DNA from: Tricholoma matsutake
Taxonomy: Eukaryota > Basidiomycota > Agaricomycetes > Agaricales > Tricholomataceae
DNA: 64,000 bases
Direction of reading: 5' to 3'
NCBI GenBank assembly: GCA_026075535.2
Contig: AP026538.1
Location: 124,001-188,000, forward strand
A program made the position numbers and the translations under genes. Positions 11,014 to 23,667 of this stretch are shown one piece after another (the stretch's first letter is position 1; the number at the start of each line of letters is the position of its first letter). The notes beneath the pieces are model-generated. The model had not been told where the DNA came from. It did no database searches and worked only from the letters and a program-made list of their open reading frames with translations.

Positions 11014-11787
11014 TTGTTATCAGTGAGTGAACTTGAGAAGCATGGTTATTTCATCAACTCACCTTCAAGTTCACATGATGTGCCTGCTCTTTCCAATAAA
11101 ACTAAAGATGACAATGGAAAGGATAAAACATACCAACCTCCAAAGCATAGTAGTGCCCTTGATGATGCGGCACCTGAGCAAATTTATGGGAGTGATGGGG
11201 AAGAACTCATGAGCGAGACTGAATATGGTCATGAATTGGTGAGATTTATGTCCACATCAGTAGTCCTAGGTTATCATGAAGACTCGTAGCGAGAAAAAAG
11301 GGAATGAAAAAGAAAGTGCGAAGTTACTGAGCAGCCAAAAAAATTAGCTCCACCAAAGAAGAGAAACTGTATTGCAGAGGATGAGATGGACATTGATTCC
11401 TGCACTGAGTCAGATGGAAAGGGCACTTTGAGGGAGGTGGAAGCAAGAGAGGAACCCAAAGGGCCAGGCAATGAAAGCTTGAAGCATTATTATGATCCTA
11501 CCCCAGTTCTCGCCAGATCCAAACAAAAGCGTTGGGAATTCTGGTGTTGGTCCTGTCCATTGTATGTTCAATTTAAAGATGCTAGCACAGAAAAGAACTT
11601 ACTTTTGGTGCCAATGAACAGTACATGCACTGTTGCCAGGACAATCAATGGGCCAGATATTGCCTTTGACATGGAGCCCAAGTTACCAAAGCTGCAAAAT
11701 CTGGCTGGTCATGTAGCAGATTGCAAGGGAAAGAGTACTGAGAAGATCGAGGTCGACTCTGTTGATGCACTTCACGGCAGTGGATGA
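11014..11787 (+). pseudogene. Fragment with BED-finger-like exon
   Basis: Two open segments: 11014-11289, acidic and polar, starting MLSVSELEKHGYF; and 11386-11787, with the spacing of a BED-type zinc finger (WCWSCPL as C-x2-C, then LQNLAGHVADC as H-x3-C) after HYYDPTPV. A BED-like finger before a transposase body is usual in hAT-type genes, but no hAT catalytic part follows here, so it is either a truncated transposase or an unrelated DNA-binding exon. Confidence 0.4.
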
Positions 11788-14059
11788 TGTTTAACATTGT
11801 CCACTAATACATCTGTTACTTCTCCGGCTTACTCTTTGACTTGTTTCTGGTTCTTATTTAGCTGAATTTTTGGATACAGTGGATCAGTTATCAAATGTTT
11901 GACTTCTTATCATGGTTTTGAGATACACAGGGATGTCATATTAAGTGATATTCCTTACTAATGCCCATTTTGATTATTTTCAGATTCCAACCTCATATCA
12001 GTGGCACCTCGATTCCACAAATGTGTGCCTCCGCAAATGGCAGGGTGCCAGTGGAGGGTCTTTCCATGTGTTGAACACATCTGGGGTTGGAGAACAGGTG
12101 TGTGGTCTACCACAGTCTAGCAGTGCCATTGTGATCCGACAAATTCCTTTGGCTGATCTTTGACGCTTTCACTTTCCAATGTGCCAACCTTGGACACATT
12201 TTATGACCACATCTAGAGTCATTCATCTAGTTTCATTTTATTTTATGCTGGCTCCCCCTTTTTTTATTTCCCGAGGTGTCTTGGCCATCTCCAAAAGGCA
12301 CATGTCGCTGTGACACAGTCCCCATTTCGTCAGCTGTACAAAGCACATTTCACTCCTCATGGATAGCATGCAACCCAAACTCCTCTAGTCCTCCTTTCAA
12401 CTGTCTCTTCCAGTGTGCTGGGATTCTTTGAACAGTTGTTTCATTGACTCCACCTTGTTTTGAGGCCAAGGAGGCAACATCTTTTGACATTAATGTTCTA
12501 TTTTGAATGTTTATAGGTTATAATGTTGTGTAAATAACATCCAAGCTCCAAGATCATTATGATGCCCACTATTACCTGCAAATGGGGACTGAAAATGGGG
12601 ACACCATGAGTACAGATTGCAGATGTCTGCAGGGATATATATGCCTTCAGCCTGTTTGAAATGGTGTAGGGGATGCACTGTCCAATGGCTACTAACATTT
12701 TGTCCTTCAATAGCCCCGGCTGACAATTAGTGGCACAAATCATCCCACTCCAATGTGTTTTGATGTGTACCCGATCATTTATGGACCCCAAGATTCATCC
12801 ATGCTGCTCCATATCACCATATGCTCACGAGGGCCTCTTTCCGTGGAACAAAGATGACCAAGAGATTCCAGGTTTACATGTGCATTTGGTGATGGATATT
12901 GGGTGGATTGACTGTACAATTTCTGGGAGATATATTGACATGTCTAGATCTCATCAAGGCCACGTGTTTCAACATTCCGCAGTCTCTCAACAGAGTTATA
13001 TGCAGTGCTCATGTTTCTGTTGCTCATGTTGCTCATGTTTCTGTTGCTCATAAACTCATCTGTTCTGTTCTGTGGTCATCCCTGCCCTTTCATCTCAGGG
13101 ATCCTTGAAGCTTGTGGCATGAAGCTCTTGAAAGACTAATGAGCATCCTAGGTAGTGGGTGGGTGGGCAAAAAAGTGTGAATTGACGAAGTGTGATGCGA
13201 AATAACTCAATTGTGAAATGCATGAGAAACATAGAAATAACGAGGGTATCTGCAAGGAACAGGAGGAAAAGGAACAAGTGTCATGGTGTCACCCAATCAC
13301 AACATGTCATAATTCTATTGTGCAAAACCTCGGTACACTACACTTGTGCCTCGTTCGTCTACCTCCATTTTTGCTACTAATCGAAATTCTGATTGCCTTG
13401 TGACATGCTAGAATATTACAAATCTAATTCAAGTACACATACTAATGGTTCTGGGAGCAGAAGCAACTTTGATGGAATCGGGAGATTGGAAAACACAGGT
13501 TTACAGCTGAAAACATCTCCTCAGATTCCATCTCCATCAACTGGGGGGTGAGCTGAGAGCATGACTATGGGAACCCAAATGAGAAGCAAGCCTAAGGTGT
13601 GTCATAGTCATGGTGAAGACTCACCTGAGGACGTATGTCAAGCCTTAGGAAGGCTTCTTGCCTCAGGCTATTGTCACTGCAGCTGCATGTTGGTAGTATC
13701 CTAATATACATACCCAGATGGTTCAAGCAGTGCCAACAATCCAAGAACTCTTGTGAACACCAATACAAGAACACTTGTGAACACCATGGCAAAAGCAGCC
13801 TTAGTGGTTGGTGATGCAAGGATATCCCTTGTTGGTCCAACTTGGTCGCTCAGAGAAATTCTTACTATTTCTTAGTTTCACTTATAATGCTATTTGACTG
13901 TACAGTTAATGTGCACTGTGATACAGAGTGGTAGTATGCAGACTACACAGTCCTCCCTATGATATTGCATGTACAATGCAATGATGTATGTCACAGTATG
14001 CCTGATACTATGATCGTGGATAATCAATCATGCCCCCATACTCATAGTAGTGTGTGGTT
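11788..14059. other. No recognisable gene
   Basis: Scattered short open frames (for example 11945-12163 and 12730-13053) have no motif I know. A small TGCTCATGTT-type tandem repeat sits at about 13006-13050. The composition is similar to the flanks. Confidence 0.5.
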
Positions 14060-15620
14060 AATCGTGATTTGTGATATGCAAGCTCGTTTGTAGAAAAATG
14101 CCATCCTGGTTGTTTGTGAGACAACTTGAAAGCAATAGGACACAGACAATGTGGTTCTGCCTACATGCATGCATGATAATACATCTGTACAGCGCATAGC
14201 AGTAGACAATTGGTAGACAATGAATTTTAATAATTTTGTGCGGTGACAATGATATGAGCTCATCTGTCTGTGAGACAGTGTGGACAGTGTGAAGGAGGAG
14301 GCACAGTTCCAATAAGGAACAGCTGAGGTCCGTACTACATACATGAGCATCTAACATGTATGCTACAAGGGTCCTAAGGTAACAAACAGTGCAGTCTGAG
14401 TCCATATGCACTGACATGCATGAATCAGCAGCATGATAATACAACAGTGCAACATGTGGTCAAACAGTGTGAGATGCCAGTGGCTGGTCATCCAGGACAA
14501 TGGAAAACTCTGGCAGTCAGACAACTTGAATGCAAAGTGAATGTGAACAACGCAGTCCTGTCCGTATGCAAGCTTGAAACTGCCATGTCAAATTGTGCAG
14601 TTATATGCAAGCTCATGTGTCCACAAGACAACACAATGGAGGAGGAGAAGGAGTTACCAGCGCAATCCCAATGAAGGAACAGCTGGGGTCCATACTACAT
14701 ACATGAGCATTATGTGGATGATGTAGTCCTGCACGTATGCATGCATGGTAATGTGATACTGTCAATTGCACTGTGATATGTGAGCTCATGTGTCTGTAAG
14801 ACAATGCCAAGCTACACAGATGATATGGTCCTGAATATGTGCATGCATGATAATGTGAGACAGTGCACACCTGACTGTGATGCAGTCCTGAATGTATGTG
14901 TGCATGGCAATACAATAATATAGTGGATAGCCAATTGCATGGTGGTATACAAGCTCATACTATGTTTGTGAGATCTGAGTCCAGAAAGCAATAGTGTATG
15001 GGCCAAGCAGCTTAGTCAGCAGTGCAAGCTCATGTCTGCAAAATAATGCAATAGTAACCTGAGTGGACAACATGGTCCTGAATGTATGTGTGCATGAATA
15101 TGCCTGTGAAACAATGCGATAGTATGCAAGATTATGTCTGCAGATGATACAGTGCTGAATGTGTGCAAAAATATGTCTGTTAGACAATGACAATGCAGTA
15201 ATGTATGTATGCATGAATATGTTTGTGAGACCATGCAATCCTGGACGACACAGTCCTAAATATGTGCGTACATAATGTGATCCTCCTCCTAAATATATGC
15301 ATGCAAGGATATGTATGCATGTATGAATATGTCCATGAGACAATGCAACAGTGGATAATGTGATACTAAATGTATGCATGGAAGGATATGTCTGTGAGAC
15401 AATGCAAAAGTGGACGTGGTGCAAAATGTATACGTGCAAGAATATGTCTGCCGTTGCAAGAGCAGATGCAGTGCAAAATATATGTACAAGAACATGTCTG
15501 CCACTGCAAGACAATGCAAGAGTGGCCATGGTCCAAAATATATGTCTGTGAGAAAGAGTCATAGTGGATGCGGTCCAAAATATATGTGTGCAAAGGTATG
15601 TCTGCCGCTGTGAGGCAATG
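14060..15620. repeat. Degenerate satellite array
   Basis: A phrase of roughly 55-90 bp recurs with variation: ATATGTCTGTGAGACAATGC, then a short AGTGGA part, then CCAAAATATATG with TGCATG units. The last 300 bp (15300-15610) hold the clearest copies. A larger block (GGAACAGCTGAGGTCC...ACATACATGAGCAT near 14315 and GGAACAGCTGGGGTCC...ACATACATGAGCAT near 14677) recurs about 360 bp apart, showing higher-order duplication. The many His/Cys-rich minus-strand frames here are by-products of the repeat. Confidence 0.7.
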
Positions 15621-15624
15621 CACG

Positions 15625-16535
15625 CAAAAAGACCGGTTTAAACCTGTTGCAACTGGTTAAACGTCACATGCGTTATATAACCATGTAACTATGATTATTA
15701 CCTTTAATTTGACCTTTGGTTCATCAAAAACGGTCAAGAATTGAGAAAGATATGACCAAATTCATTTTGGTACAAGTTTTTTTTTGTTCAACTTGTATCA
15801 GAATCACTTTGATTGTAACTCACTCATATTTTGATCATTCTGCTTCATTATATTTTTGGATATGGAGATTTTATGTTGGTAAATATGCTCACCATCCATC
15901 AATGTAAGATATGGATCACATAACTTATGGTTGTCACATTACATTTTGCCTGCATCTTTAGCAGATGTAATTCGGTTTCAGTCATAGCTACATCACATCT
16001 CCATTAAATCTCTTAAAAATTGGATCAAAAGCCAGGTATTTACAGGCTCTATCATGTTAAATTATTTTTTTAAGGCTCTGAGTAATGATTGTTGAGATAC
16101 AGATGGCTTATATTAGCACGACAAACTTTACATAAAAAAACCGGTCCAAACCAGTCTTTTTTCGGTCCATTAACTGAAAAAGACCGGTCCCAGGTGGTCC
16201 GGTTCAGTCCCCCCAATATCTGGGTCGGTCCTGGACCGGTTGCGGTTGCGGTTGCCCCATTTGGGGATCAAAAAACCAGAAAGTCGGTTTTCATGATATC
16301 TCACTCAATTCTTGACCAATTTGCTTAAATTTTTGGGCATTTTGTAGCTCCTGAACGTGGCTATGTATGGACATAGCTGAACTGGTCTAAACCGGTTAGG
16401 ACTGGTTTATTTGAACCAGTTTTCTGCAGTTTTTTTGTTTAAATTTAACTAGGACCGTAACCAGCGGTCCTATATAACCAGTTATGGTCTGGTCCAGTTT
16501 CCAGTCCTTTTCCAGTCCTTAGGACCGGACCTCAA
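15625..16535. repeat. ACCGGT-rich non-autonomous element, probable
   Basis: The left side begins AAAAAGACCGGTTTAAACC and the right side ends AAGGACTGG/TCCTTAGGACCGGACC. The part from 16138 to 16535 is crowded with ACCGGTCC, AACCGGTT and GGACCGG motifs in both orientations, giving strong self-complementarity. There is no coding sequence. Ends and target duplication are uncertain. Confidence 0.4.
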
Positions 16536-16539
16536 AGCA

Positions 16540-17893
16540 CTAACAAGAAGGAGTGGGGTTCTCTATCTGTGATGTGGTAATGGCATCTTCTACATCAGAA
16601 TCAGCCTCAGCATTGGATTCACCATTAGATCCAGTCTCTGAGAATGACAGAAAAGCATCTGCAGCATCAGATGCAGTGGGGAAAGCAGCCGCATCTGTCA
16701 AAGTTGGACTGGCAGCTGGAGATGAGGAGGTAGAATCAGAAAGACAAAAGGGAGCAGCATCAAAGCCAGTCAGGGAACCTGTAGGGGAAGACGATGACTG
16801 ATCATTGTTGCCCTGCCATGCCATGAGTGCCTGAAAGGCGGTGGGCTGATCAGCATCACTTGATGCATTGTCTTCGTGAGGGAGCGGGAGAAGCAGCAGG
16901 GCTGGGAGGCGATGAATCATCTGCTCCATCACCTGATACCGTGGGTGGTCAACCATAGGCATTGGATGCAACTGTTGAGACCATTGGTGTGCTTGACCAC
17001 ACCTTTCTTCCCTTTGCACCATCAGGCAGAGACAACTGATACCTGGAATGCTGTTGTTTGCCCTTGCTCTTGGTCTTCTCATTAGCACCCAAAACATCAC
17101 TTTCCATGATGTCAACACCCCAGGTCCACTTGTAGGAGCCAGGGGGAAGGGGCTTCAGGCGCTCAAGTTCCACCTGTGCATTTGCTGCCACCAGTTCTGA
17201 TTTTCTTCTTACCGTTGTTTGCCTTGAAGGTTGCCCAGTGCATTGAGGGGGTTTTGATCCCATTGCCAAAGCCTGTGGTTCAGCCTGGAGCTCCTTCAGC
17301 AGGGCAAGCTCATGAACTCAGTGTAACACTGCTGCTTTCCTGACATTGGTGTTCAACGCAGCATCTGCTGATGATTTGCAGCCATCTATAAACTGAAGTG
17401 TACTGCGTGTTTCATGCAGCATATCATTCACGAGACCCTGGAGGTTGATGCAGGATTGGCAATTGGCAGTGGGAGCTGCAATGGCTTGGAACACGGGAGC
17501 TGCAATGGCTTGGGACATGGGAGCTGCAATGACTTGGGACACGGGAGCAGCAACAGCTTGGGAAGCGGGAGCAGGCGAGTCAGACTCAGTGAAGTACTGC
17601 TTATGGTGATCAAGGCACTGATCCAGGGGGTCGATGCCCATAATGCTGTCCACTGCCAGTTCGCTATGATGTCTCCACCAATCCAGGGCATATGAGGGCA
17701 CTAGACTGCTTGTAAGTTCAGGGGCAACACCATCATCCAACACAGCCAAGAGGGTTGGATGGAATCCGAGTGGTAGGTGGTTGAAGTTTACCTCAGCAAG
17801 ACTGTCAGCCAACAAATGAAGCAGGATTGGCACCTCGAACACCAGGCTGATTGATGTGGCAAAGCCGATTTGAGACATGATGCACAGCTGCAA
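16540..17893 (-). pseudogene. Decayed hypothetical gene with 8-residue repeats
   Basis: Not a family I recognise. Translation from about 17893 gives MQLCIMSQIGFAT, a helical region, then a tandem 8-residue repeat (A-P-V-S-Q-A/V-I-A type; 24-bp DNA units at about 17485-17580), then CQSCINLQGLV. A TGA at 17318-17320 (minus strand) interrupts VLH/VHELALLKEL in the same frame; after it come PPGSYKWTWGVDI and a Ser/Ala/Asp-rich tail reached by a frameshift near 16950-17000. The tail (DAADAFLSFSETG, DSDVEDAITT) is acidic. It lies just downstream of the KDZ relic on the same strand and may be an accessory gene of that element, which is a guess. Confidence 0.4.
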
Positions 17894-18159
17894 TATTTTT
17901 CAGTGACGAATCTCTTACTTGATTCATAAACAATCCTGCTTACAAGCTCACAATATAGAACCATCCATTTTTGCTTTAAGACATTTGCCCCTTGCATGTG
18001 CAACAGGACTTGACGGAAATGGGACTCTGCATACCAAATGATCTGCTGTGTATGTATTTGGAGCGGACCTTTTGGCCCCGATTGTAAAGAAAAAGGGTTG
18101 AGGACTGAGAGACATTTATTTGACATGTTGATTGTGGTTAGAGATCAAGATGATAGAGT

Positions 18160-19128
18160 TTATGTAATAGAGGGTGGTAGAGGGGAGATGTAATCCACAT
18201 TTGCTGATGTAAATGCAGTGTCAGCCCTGAATGCTAATTCACACCATAAAGCTTGCTGACAGTTAGCATAGGCTAGGGGGCCAGGCAAGGTATTCTCTGA
18301 GTGCAAGGCTGACTGCCACCATTCACTGTGAGAAATGAAATACCACACAGTCCACTGCATTTCATATGTTACCAGCAGAAATTCCTCCTTCCACCTATTT
18401 CTCTGAGCCCACAAGTGAAGCCAATGTACTTGCCTTACTATCCAAGAAGTTCAGTGCAATGCAAACACACAGCCACAAAATAGATGTACATTCGCAGAAT
18501 TGATTGGCGGGACTGGGAGTGGGGCCGTTAAAGGAAGTGGGAGTGGGTATGGCAGCGGCAGTGGCATTGGGGAAGGCAGTAACACCAGTCTGAATGTGAG
18601 AATTATGCCAAATCCCAGACAGACAAATATTAGTGGAGCCTGGCATATTCGGGTTCAGAATAGCTGTGCTAGCGTTGAGGTCATCCTTTTTTAACTGCTG
18701 AAACATATTTAAGGTGTCAGTGTCACAATCCAGTGCCACCAATCTGCTTCGGCAATGGTTATACATTCAGGAATGCAGGGCAATTTTGATAACCAACTCC
18801 TGGACAGTGGCTCATGCTCCTGTGTGAACTATCTTTCTTGGGGCTGCTTGAATAATGTGTGAATATTGAAACCACTTGTCCACAATGAGCTCCTGCAGCC
18901 GATGCAGCAGTCAGCTTGCCTGATTCTTCCTGAGCTGAATCTCCACCTCTGCCAGAGGGCCATTAAATGGAAGGTATACTTGTTGCTCCTTGACTGGAAT
19001 AGCATTTCTGTCAGCTGGAAGATGTGAAGGCCCCAATGCTGTAGGTCTGTCTTCATCTGAAGGGTCTAAGTCATCAGAGTCATCAATATTGCAATGGCTG
19101 ATTTGTGATGGAGCAATGTCATCGTTGG
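18160..19128 (-). pseudogene. KDZ transposase C-terminal half, split by a retrotransposon
   Basis: Continues the reading of 27097-27666 after removal of the Ty3 element. Segments: QISHCNIDDSDD, PADRNAIPV..YLPFNGPLAEVE, LQELIVDKWFQYSHI, MYNHCRSRLVALDCD, and the family-like C-terminus with RWKEEFLLVTYEMQWTVWYF then SEWWQ..AYANCQQALW. These match the layout of Kyakuja-Dileera-Zisupton (KDZ) transposases, whose C-terminus has W-rich helices after a DDE core. Stops and shifts separate the segments. The catalytic core is not present in the window. Confidence 0.55.
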
Positions 19129-19837
19129 TGTCAAGAACCGTTCCTTGCCCAATCGGAACCCGCATCCATCTGACCCTTTCCCGCACGTCGAATCCAACAT
19201 TTGTCTATGCCTCCCAATTTTGTGCCTGGCCACTTTGCACTGCCCACACTGCTGTGCACCAGGCCACCTTGTACAGCACCCACAGCTGTCTTCCCAAGGC
19301 TGCCATCTCTATTGCAAATTTGACTACGGATTCCGGTGCAGCTCTCACTATGTAATCTATCTACGCAGTCGAGACACTGCCGCAGTCTTTGTTCCTGTTC
19401 TGCATTTATTCCAGACTACAGTATTTAAGCTTAGTTAGTTTCGCCTTGTACTCCTCAGTTCATATATCGACATAGACTGGACTTTAAACCTGCCAATCTA
19501 AATCTCCTTCTACTCCTACCTCAGTCTGCTAAGAGTCTGAGCTCCCTTCAACTCGACCTCTAGTCTTCCTCTGAAGTTCTAATTCTCATCTGAACTTAAC
19601 CCAAGTCCCTCCATACTCCTCCCCGCACTTACCTGCACTTCCCTGCTTCTACCCCCAAACCTTTGTCTTGAAATTAGGACACCAGACGAGGTGAAGGGTG
19701 CAGCCTCTTACAAGCTGAAGCCAAGTCCTTTCTGTTTCCCCTCCTGCAGAATCCGCAACGACCCAACAACCATCCGCTATCAACACCCGCAGGGTCCAAA
19801 TGGATTCCAACGCGCCTTCTAGGATCAGTTCTTAACA
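19129..19837 (+). repeat. 5' LTR of element A
   Basis: 709 bp, TG...CA ends, flanked upstream by GTTGG. It differs from the 3' LTR mostly by transitions, many of CG/TG/CA type, so the insertion is not recent. Confidence 0.9.
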
Positions 19838-19878
19838 GTATATATGAACTCACACTTCACTTGTCTCTTTCCTCTCTA

Positions 19879-21638
19879 TGACCCCTACCGAGACCCGCCA
19901 GCGCACAACAAGAAATTCCCAATGTGCTGATGATACTCAACCCAGGAAAACCACCAAAACAGCCGATGAGGCAACCAATGATATTTGCGATAAGTCAGAG
20001 GAAGGGTGCCATGCATTCCAAATGTTCGTGGTCCAACCTATGGGAAGATAACTAGTTTGTACTAGTTGTGAAGGTACTGCTATAGGAGACAAAAGTGTTT
20101 GGTGCAGTCCGATTGAGTATAGATCGATATCGAGGACGATCAATGAGATCGACAGTGGACGAGTTTTATTGTCGATGGTTGAAGTGTGAATTCCAAGGAC
20201 CTTTTGATAGGTCACTAGTATACAAAGACTATAGCTGATGGCTAGGAAGGGTTGGAATGGTTGGTAGTGCTAACGATCAGAGGATCATAGGAAGATCGAG
20301 GACTACAATGGTCACAGAGGTTTCTCGTCGATTGAGAAAACTCATAGAAGTTTAGATTGGTTTAGAGGATAGATCTGATTCTTAGAACTTAATACGAGAT
20401 GATAGGTGAAGATGATTTCTTCTTATTTCCAAGTAGATACTACAGAGTTTTATATGTTTTAAAAGAAACTTCCTAAAATGGTATAAGAAACATGTGTAGA
20501 ACATGAGGCAAAAGATATGAGTTAAGGCACAAGGCCAAAAAGGAGACTGGAATCCGAACAAGAAAGAGATATACCATATGATGAGGGAGTAATAAAGGGA
20601 AAGAACTAAAAAGAGACTGTCCTTTGTGTATAAACTGCGCTAAGTCTCACAATAATCTGTCCAGCAGGTTCTTTACACGATAGGGAGTTGGAATGAGGCT
20701 GACCTACTATCAGCAGGTTTGAGCACAAGTTGGAATACTTCCTGGTGCATGGTCTTCCACCATTTAGATAACAAATGCGGTGCCCGATGTCACTCGTAGT
20801 CTCTCAATATCGATCGATAACACTCAATGATGGTCGACGATGTCTGATCGCAGTTGTGGTTTGTTTGACATTGATCGGGGATGTTTGATGGTCGTTTAGA
20901 GGGATCTTAGGGGCTTTCATCATAGTCCTAAGGTTGTGCAATGTGGTTTCTCGGTACAATCAATGTCGCTGGTGATGTTTCAATGCAGTTGATATGATAT
21001 TGCAATCGATAGACTGGGTTGTGCTGCATCTGGGACCTCATAGGAGTTAGCCGATGTGATTAGAATATGGTTAGAATGGTGTATTGGCCTTTGAGCCGAG
21101 GAGACAACCTATCAGTGCTGGTACTATTCCTGGGATCTCTGCAATCCAGTGATCCACTCTTTCTGACCCTCGACCTGCCACTACCTTCGGAGTGTCTTCC
21201 AGACCCTCAAACATCTTCCAACAAATCAGCTCAGGAGCCCCTTCAATCAGTGCCAATCTCATGTCCACCCATGCCCCACACCCTTCCACCAACCTGGAAG
21301 GTTTTCAATCAAGAACTCCCCTTGAGTACATAGGGGGCATCAACCAGCCTGAAAACTTTGGGTTGGAAGATCCTGGTCTAGAGGATGGACCCCCTGGCAG
21401 ACCCAATGACCCTGGCAGACCCAATGACCCTAGTGGTCCTGATGGCCCTGGGGGTGACCCCGATCCCAATGATCCAGATGATCAACCTCCCACAGTGGGA
21501 AACCCTGATCCAGGGGATAGGGTCATAGATGTACTTTACAACCTCTTAGAGAGTATCCACAGACTTCGTCAAAATAACACACCCAAGACCGAGAAAATCA
21601 AAGTTTGTGACCCCGACACTATGGACTCGGAAAAATAG
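19879..21638 (+). pseudogene. gag remnant of element A, interrupted by a solo LTR
   Basis: ATG 19879 opens MTPTETRQRTTRNS. At 20040 the frame is broken by a 1066-bp insertion; removing the solo LTR and one ACCTA copy joins FQMFVVQP to ISAGTIPG in the same frame. A TGA at 21150-21152 follows, then the Pro/Gly/Asp-rich segment and the gag-type NLLESIHRLRQNN, TEKIKVCDPDT. The rest of gag, including the expected zinc knuckle, is deleted near 21625. Confidence 0.7.
20041..21106. mobile_element. Solo LTR nested in element A gag
   Basis: The block begins TGGGAAGATAAC and ends GGAGACA (TG...CA) and is bounded by ACCTA at 20036-20040 and 21107-21111. It is non-coding, 1066 bp, and unrelated in sequence to the other LTRs in the window. 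Its removal restores the gag frame, which supports the boundaries. The parent family is unknown. Confidence 0.8.
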
Positions 21639-21694
21639 TCCACAACCCTCAGGAAACAGCCATTGGGGCTGGGGGTTGCATTGACCTTACCCAT

Positions 21695-23584
21695 TTGGCT
21701 GCCTACATTCATCTCAATGTGTCCGCTCTTTCCGACCCTGACTCCCTAACCATTCTTTTAACCTTTCCCAATTCTTCTGCCCCTTTCCAAACCCTTATCG
21801 ACTCTGGCTCCTCCCACTGCTTCCTTGACTCCTCTTTCATGTTGGATAACCAACTCAGCATGGAATCCATTAACCCGATCAGTTTATGGCTCTTTGATGG
21901 ATCTTGCAACTCCACCATACCTCAGGTCGTCAAACTTCTGGTCACCTTCCCTGCTGGTGAAGTGTTCAATTTGTCATTCTATGTAACCTCACTCAACTCT
22001 TCCTGTTCCACCATACTCAGTTATAACTGGCTGAAGCAATACAATCCATTGATTGACTGGTCTTCAAGCCAACTTGCTTTCCGCTCTGCAAATCATAGAG
22101 GTCCAGCACCCCTGACGTCACCTTTGTTCCCGAACCTTCTGGTAGAAATCCTTGAATCCTCTGCATTTTCCGAACCCCCCATTCCTCCTAAGTTTACACC
22201 TCCCGACATCTCTTTCATCAATGCTGCTGCTTATGCATGTGCTAGCAAACTTCCTGGGCAGTAGCTTTCCAGATGACCTTCGCTCCAGAAGGATTATCTG
22301 CCCACTCTGCTCAATCTTCACCCCTGCTGGATTTATCCAACATCCCTGCCAAATATCATGAATGTGCTGATGTCTTTAATAAGACTAAAGCAGATACCCT
22401 TCCTCTGCATCAGTCTTACAACCTCAAGATAGAGACAGAAGACAATACTCCTCTGCCTCCTAGTCACATGTGTTCCCTCTCTCTGTCTGAATTAGAAGCC
22501 TTATGAGTCTTCATTGACGAAAATGTCTGCTCAGGTTTCATCTGCCCATCCAAGTCTCTGCATGGTGCTCCAATTCTCTTTATCAAGAAGAAGGACGGTA
22601 GTCTCCGACTTTGTGTTGACTACCGAGGACTCAACCATCTTACGAAGAAAGACTGCTACCCACTTCCTCTCATTTCTGACCTCCTCGACTCTCCCCAAAA
22701 AACCCGCTTATTTACTAAGATAGACTTGCAGCATGCTTATCACCTAGTCTGCATCGCTGATGGTGATGAATGGAAAACCATTTTCCACACCCGCTATGGA
22801 TCCTTCGAGTGGTTGGTGGTTCCCTTTGGACTCACTAATGCACCCACAGCTTTCCAGTGGTTTATGAATGACATCTTCAGTGACATGCTGGATGTTTGTG
22901 TCATTGTGTACCTCGACAATATCCTAATCTACTCCCATGACAAGTCCCAGCATGGGGCTCATGTCAAAGAAGTCCTCTGCTGTCTCTGGAAAAATGGACT
23001 TTATGCCTCTCCACAGAAATGTGAATTCCACAAAGACACCGTTGAATATCTGGGTTTCATCTTGTCACTGGATGGACTGCGGATGTCTGAGGATGAAGTC
23101 AAAGCCATGCTTGACTGGCCCAAGCCTAGGAAAGTTAAGGATATACAATCCTTCTTAGACTTTTGCAACTTTTACCACCGATTCATTAACGGCTACTCAG
23201 ACATTGTCATCCCACTCATCCGACTATGCCCTAGCGGCTATCCTTTCAGTTTACACTGCGGATGGAGAAATCCATCTGGTTGCTTTTCATTCCCACTCCT
23301 TTAATCCCGCTGAACTAAATTATGACACCCATGATAAGGAACTCTTGGCCATTTTCGAAGCCTTCAAACACTGGCAGCAGTATTTTGAGGGTTCCACAAA
23401 CCCGGTTGATGTGGTCACTGACCACAAAAATCTTGAGTACTTCAGCACTACTAAGTTGCTCACCTGCTGCCAGGCCCGTTGGTCTGAATACCTTTCCCAG
23501 TTCAATCTTCCACCTGAGAAAATTAGGGGCCAAGCCAGACGTGCTCACAAGACATTGGGACGTCTACCACAAAGGGGGAAATAG
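21695..23584 (+). pseudogene. Protease, reverse transcriptase and RNase H of element A
   Basis: The protease part has TLIDSGSSHCFLD (DSG active site). RT follows after a frame change: [34 protein letters not shown] and the catalytic loop [10 protein letters not shown], where the second Asp of YLDD reads Asn. A TGA at 22504-22506 lies before VFIDEN, where relatives have Arg. After IVIPLIRL the sequence jumps straight to [10 protein letters not shown] of RNase H, so the RT connection domain is deleted with a frame change. RNase H continues with DTHDKELLAI and VVTDHKNLEYF. Cannot be functional. Confidence 0.85.
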
Positions 23585-23667
23585 CAACTTTGCCTCCATA
23601 AACCTGACCAACTTCCGACCTGTATTCACACAGGAACAACTCACTTCTTCCCTTTGCACCACCTACC

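Noticed and set aside
12730..13053. Cys-rich small secreted protein ending CSCFCCSCCSCFCCS
   Set aside because: The cysteines come from a short TGCTCATGTT-type tandem repeat and there is no signal peptide.
14042..15623. Several His/Cys/Ser-rich minus-strand frames
   Set aside because: They follow the satellite repeat and have no start context or family motif.
17480..17580. CRISPR-like array
   Set aside because: The 24-bp units are adjoining, in frame and code for an 8-residue protein repeat; there are no spacers.
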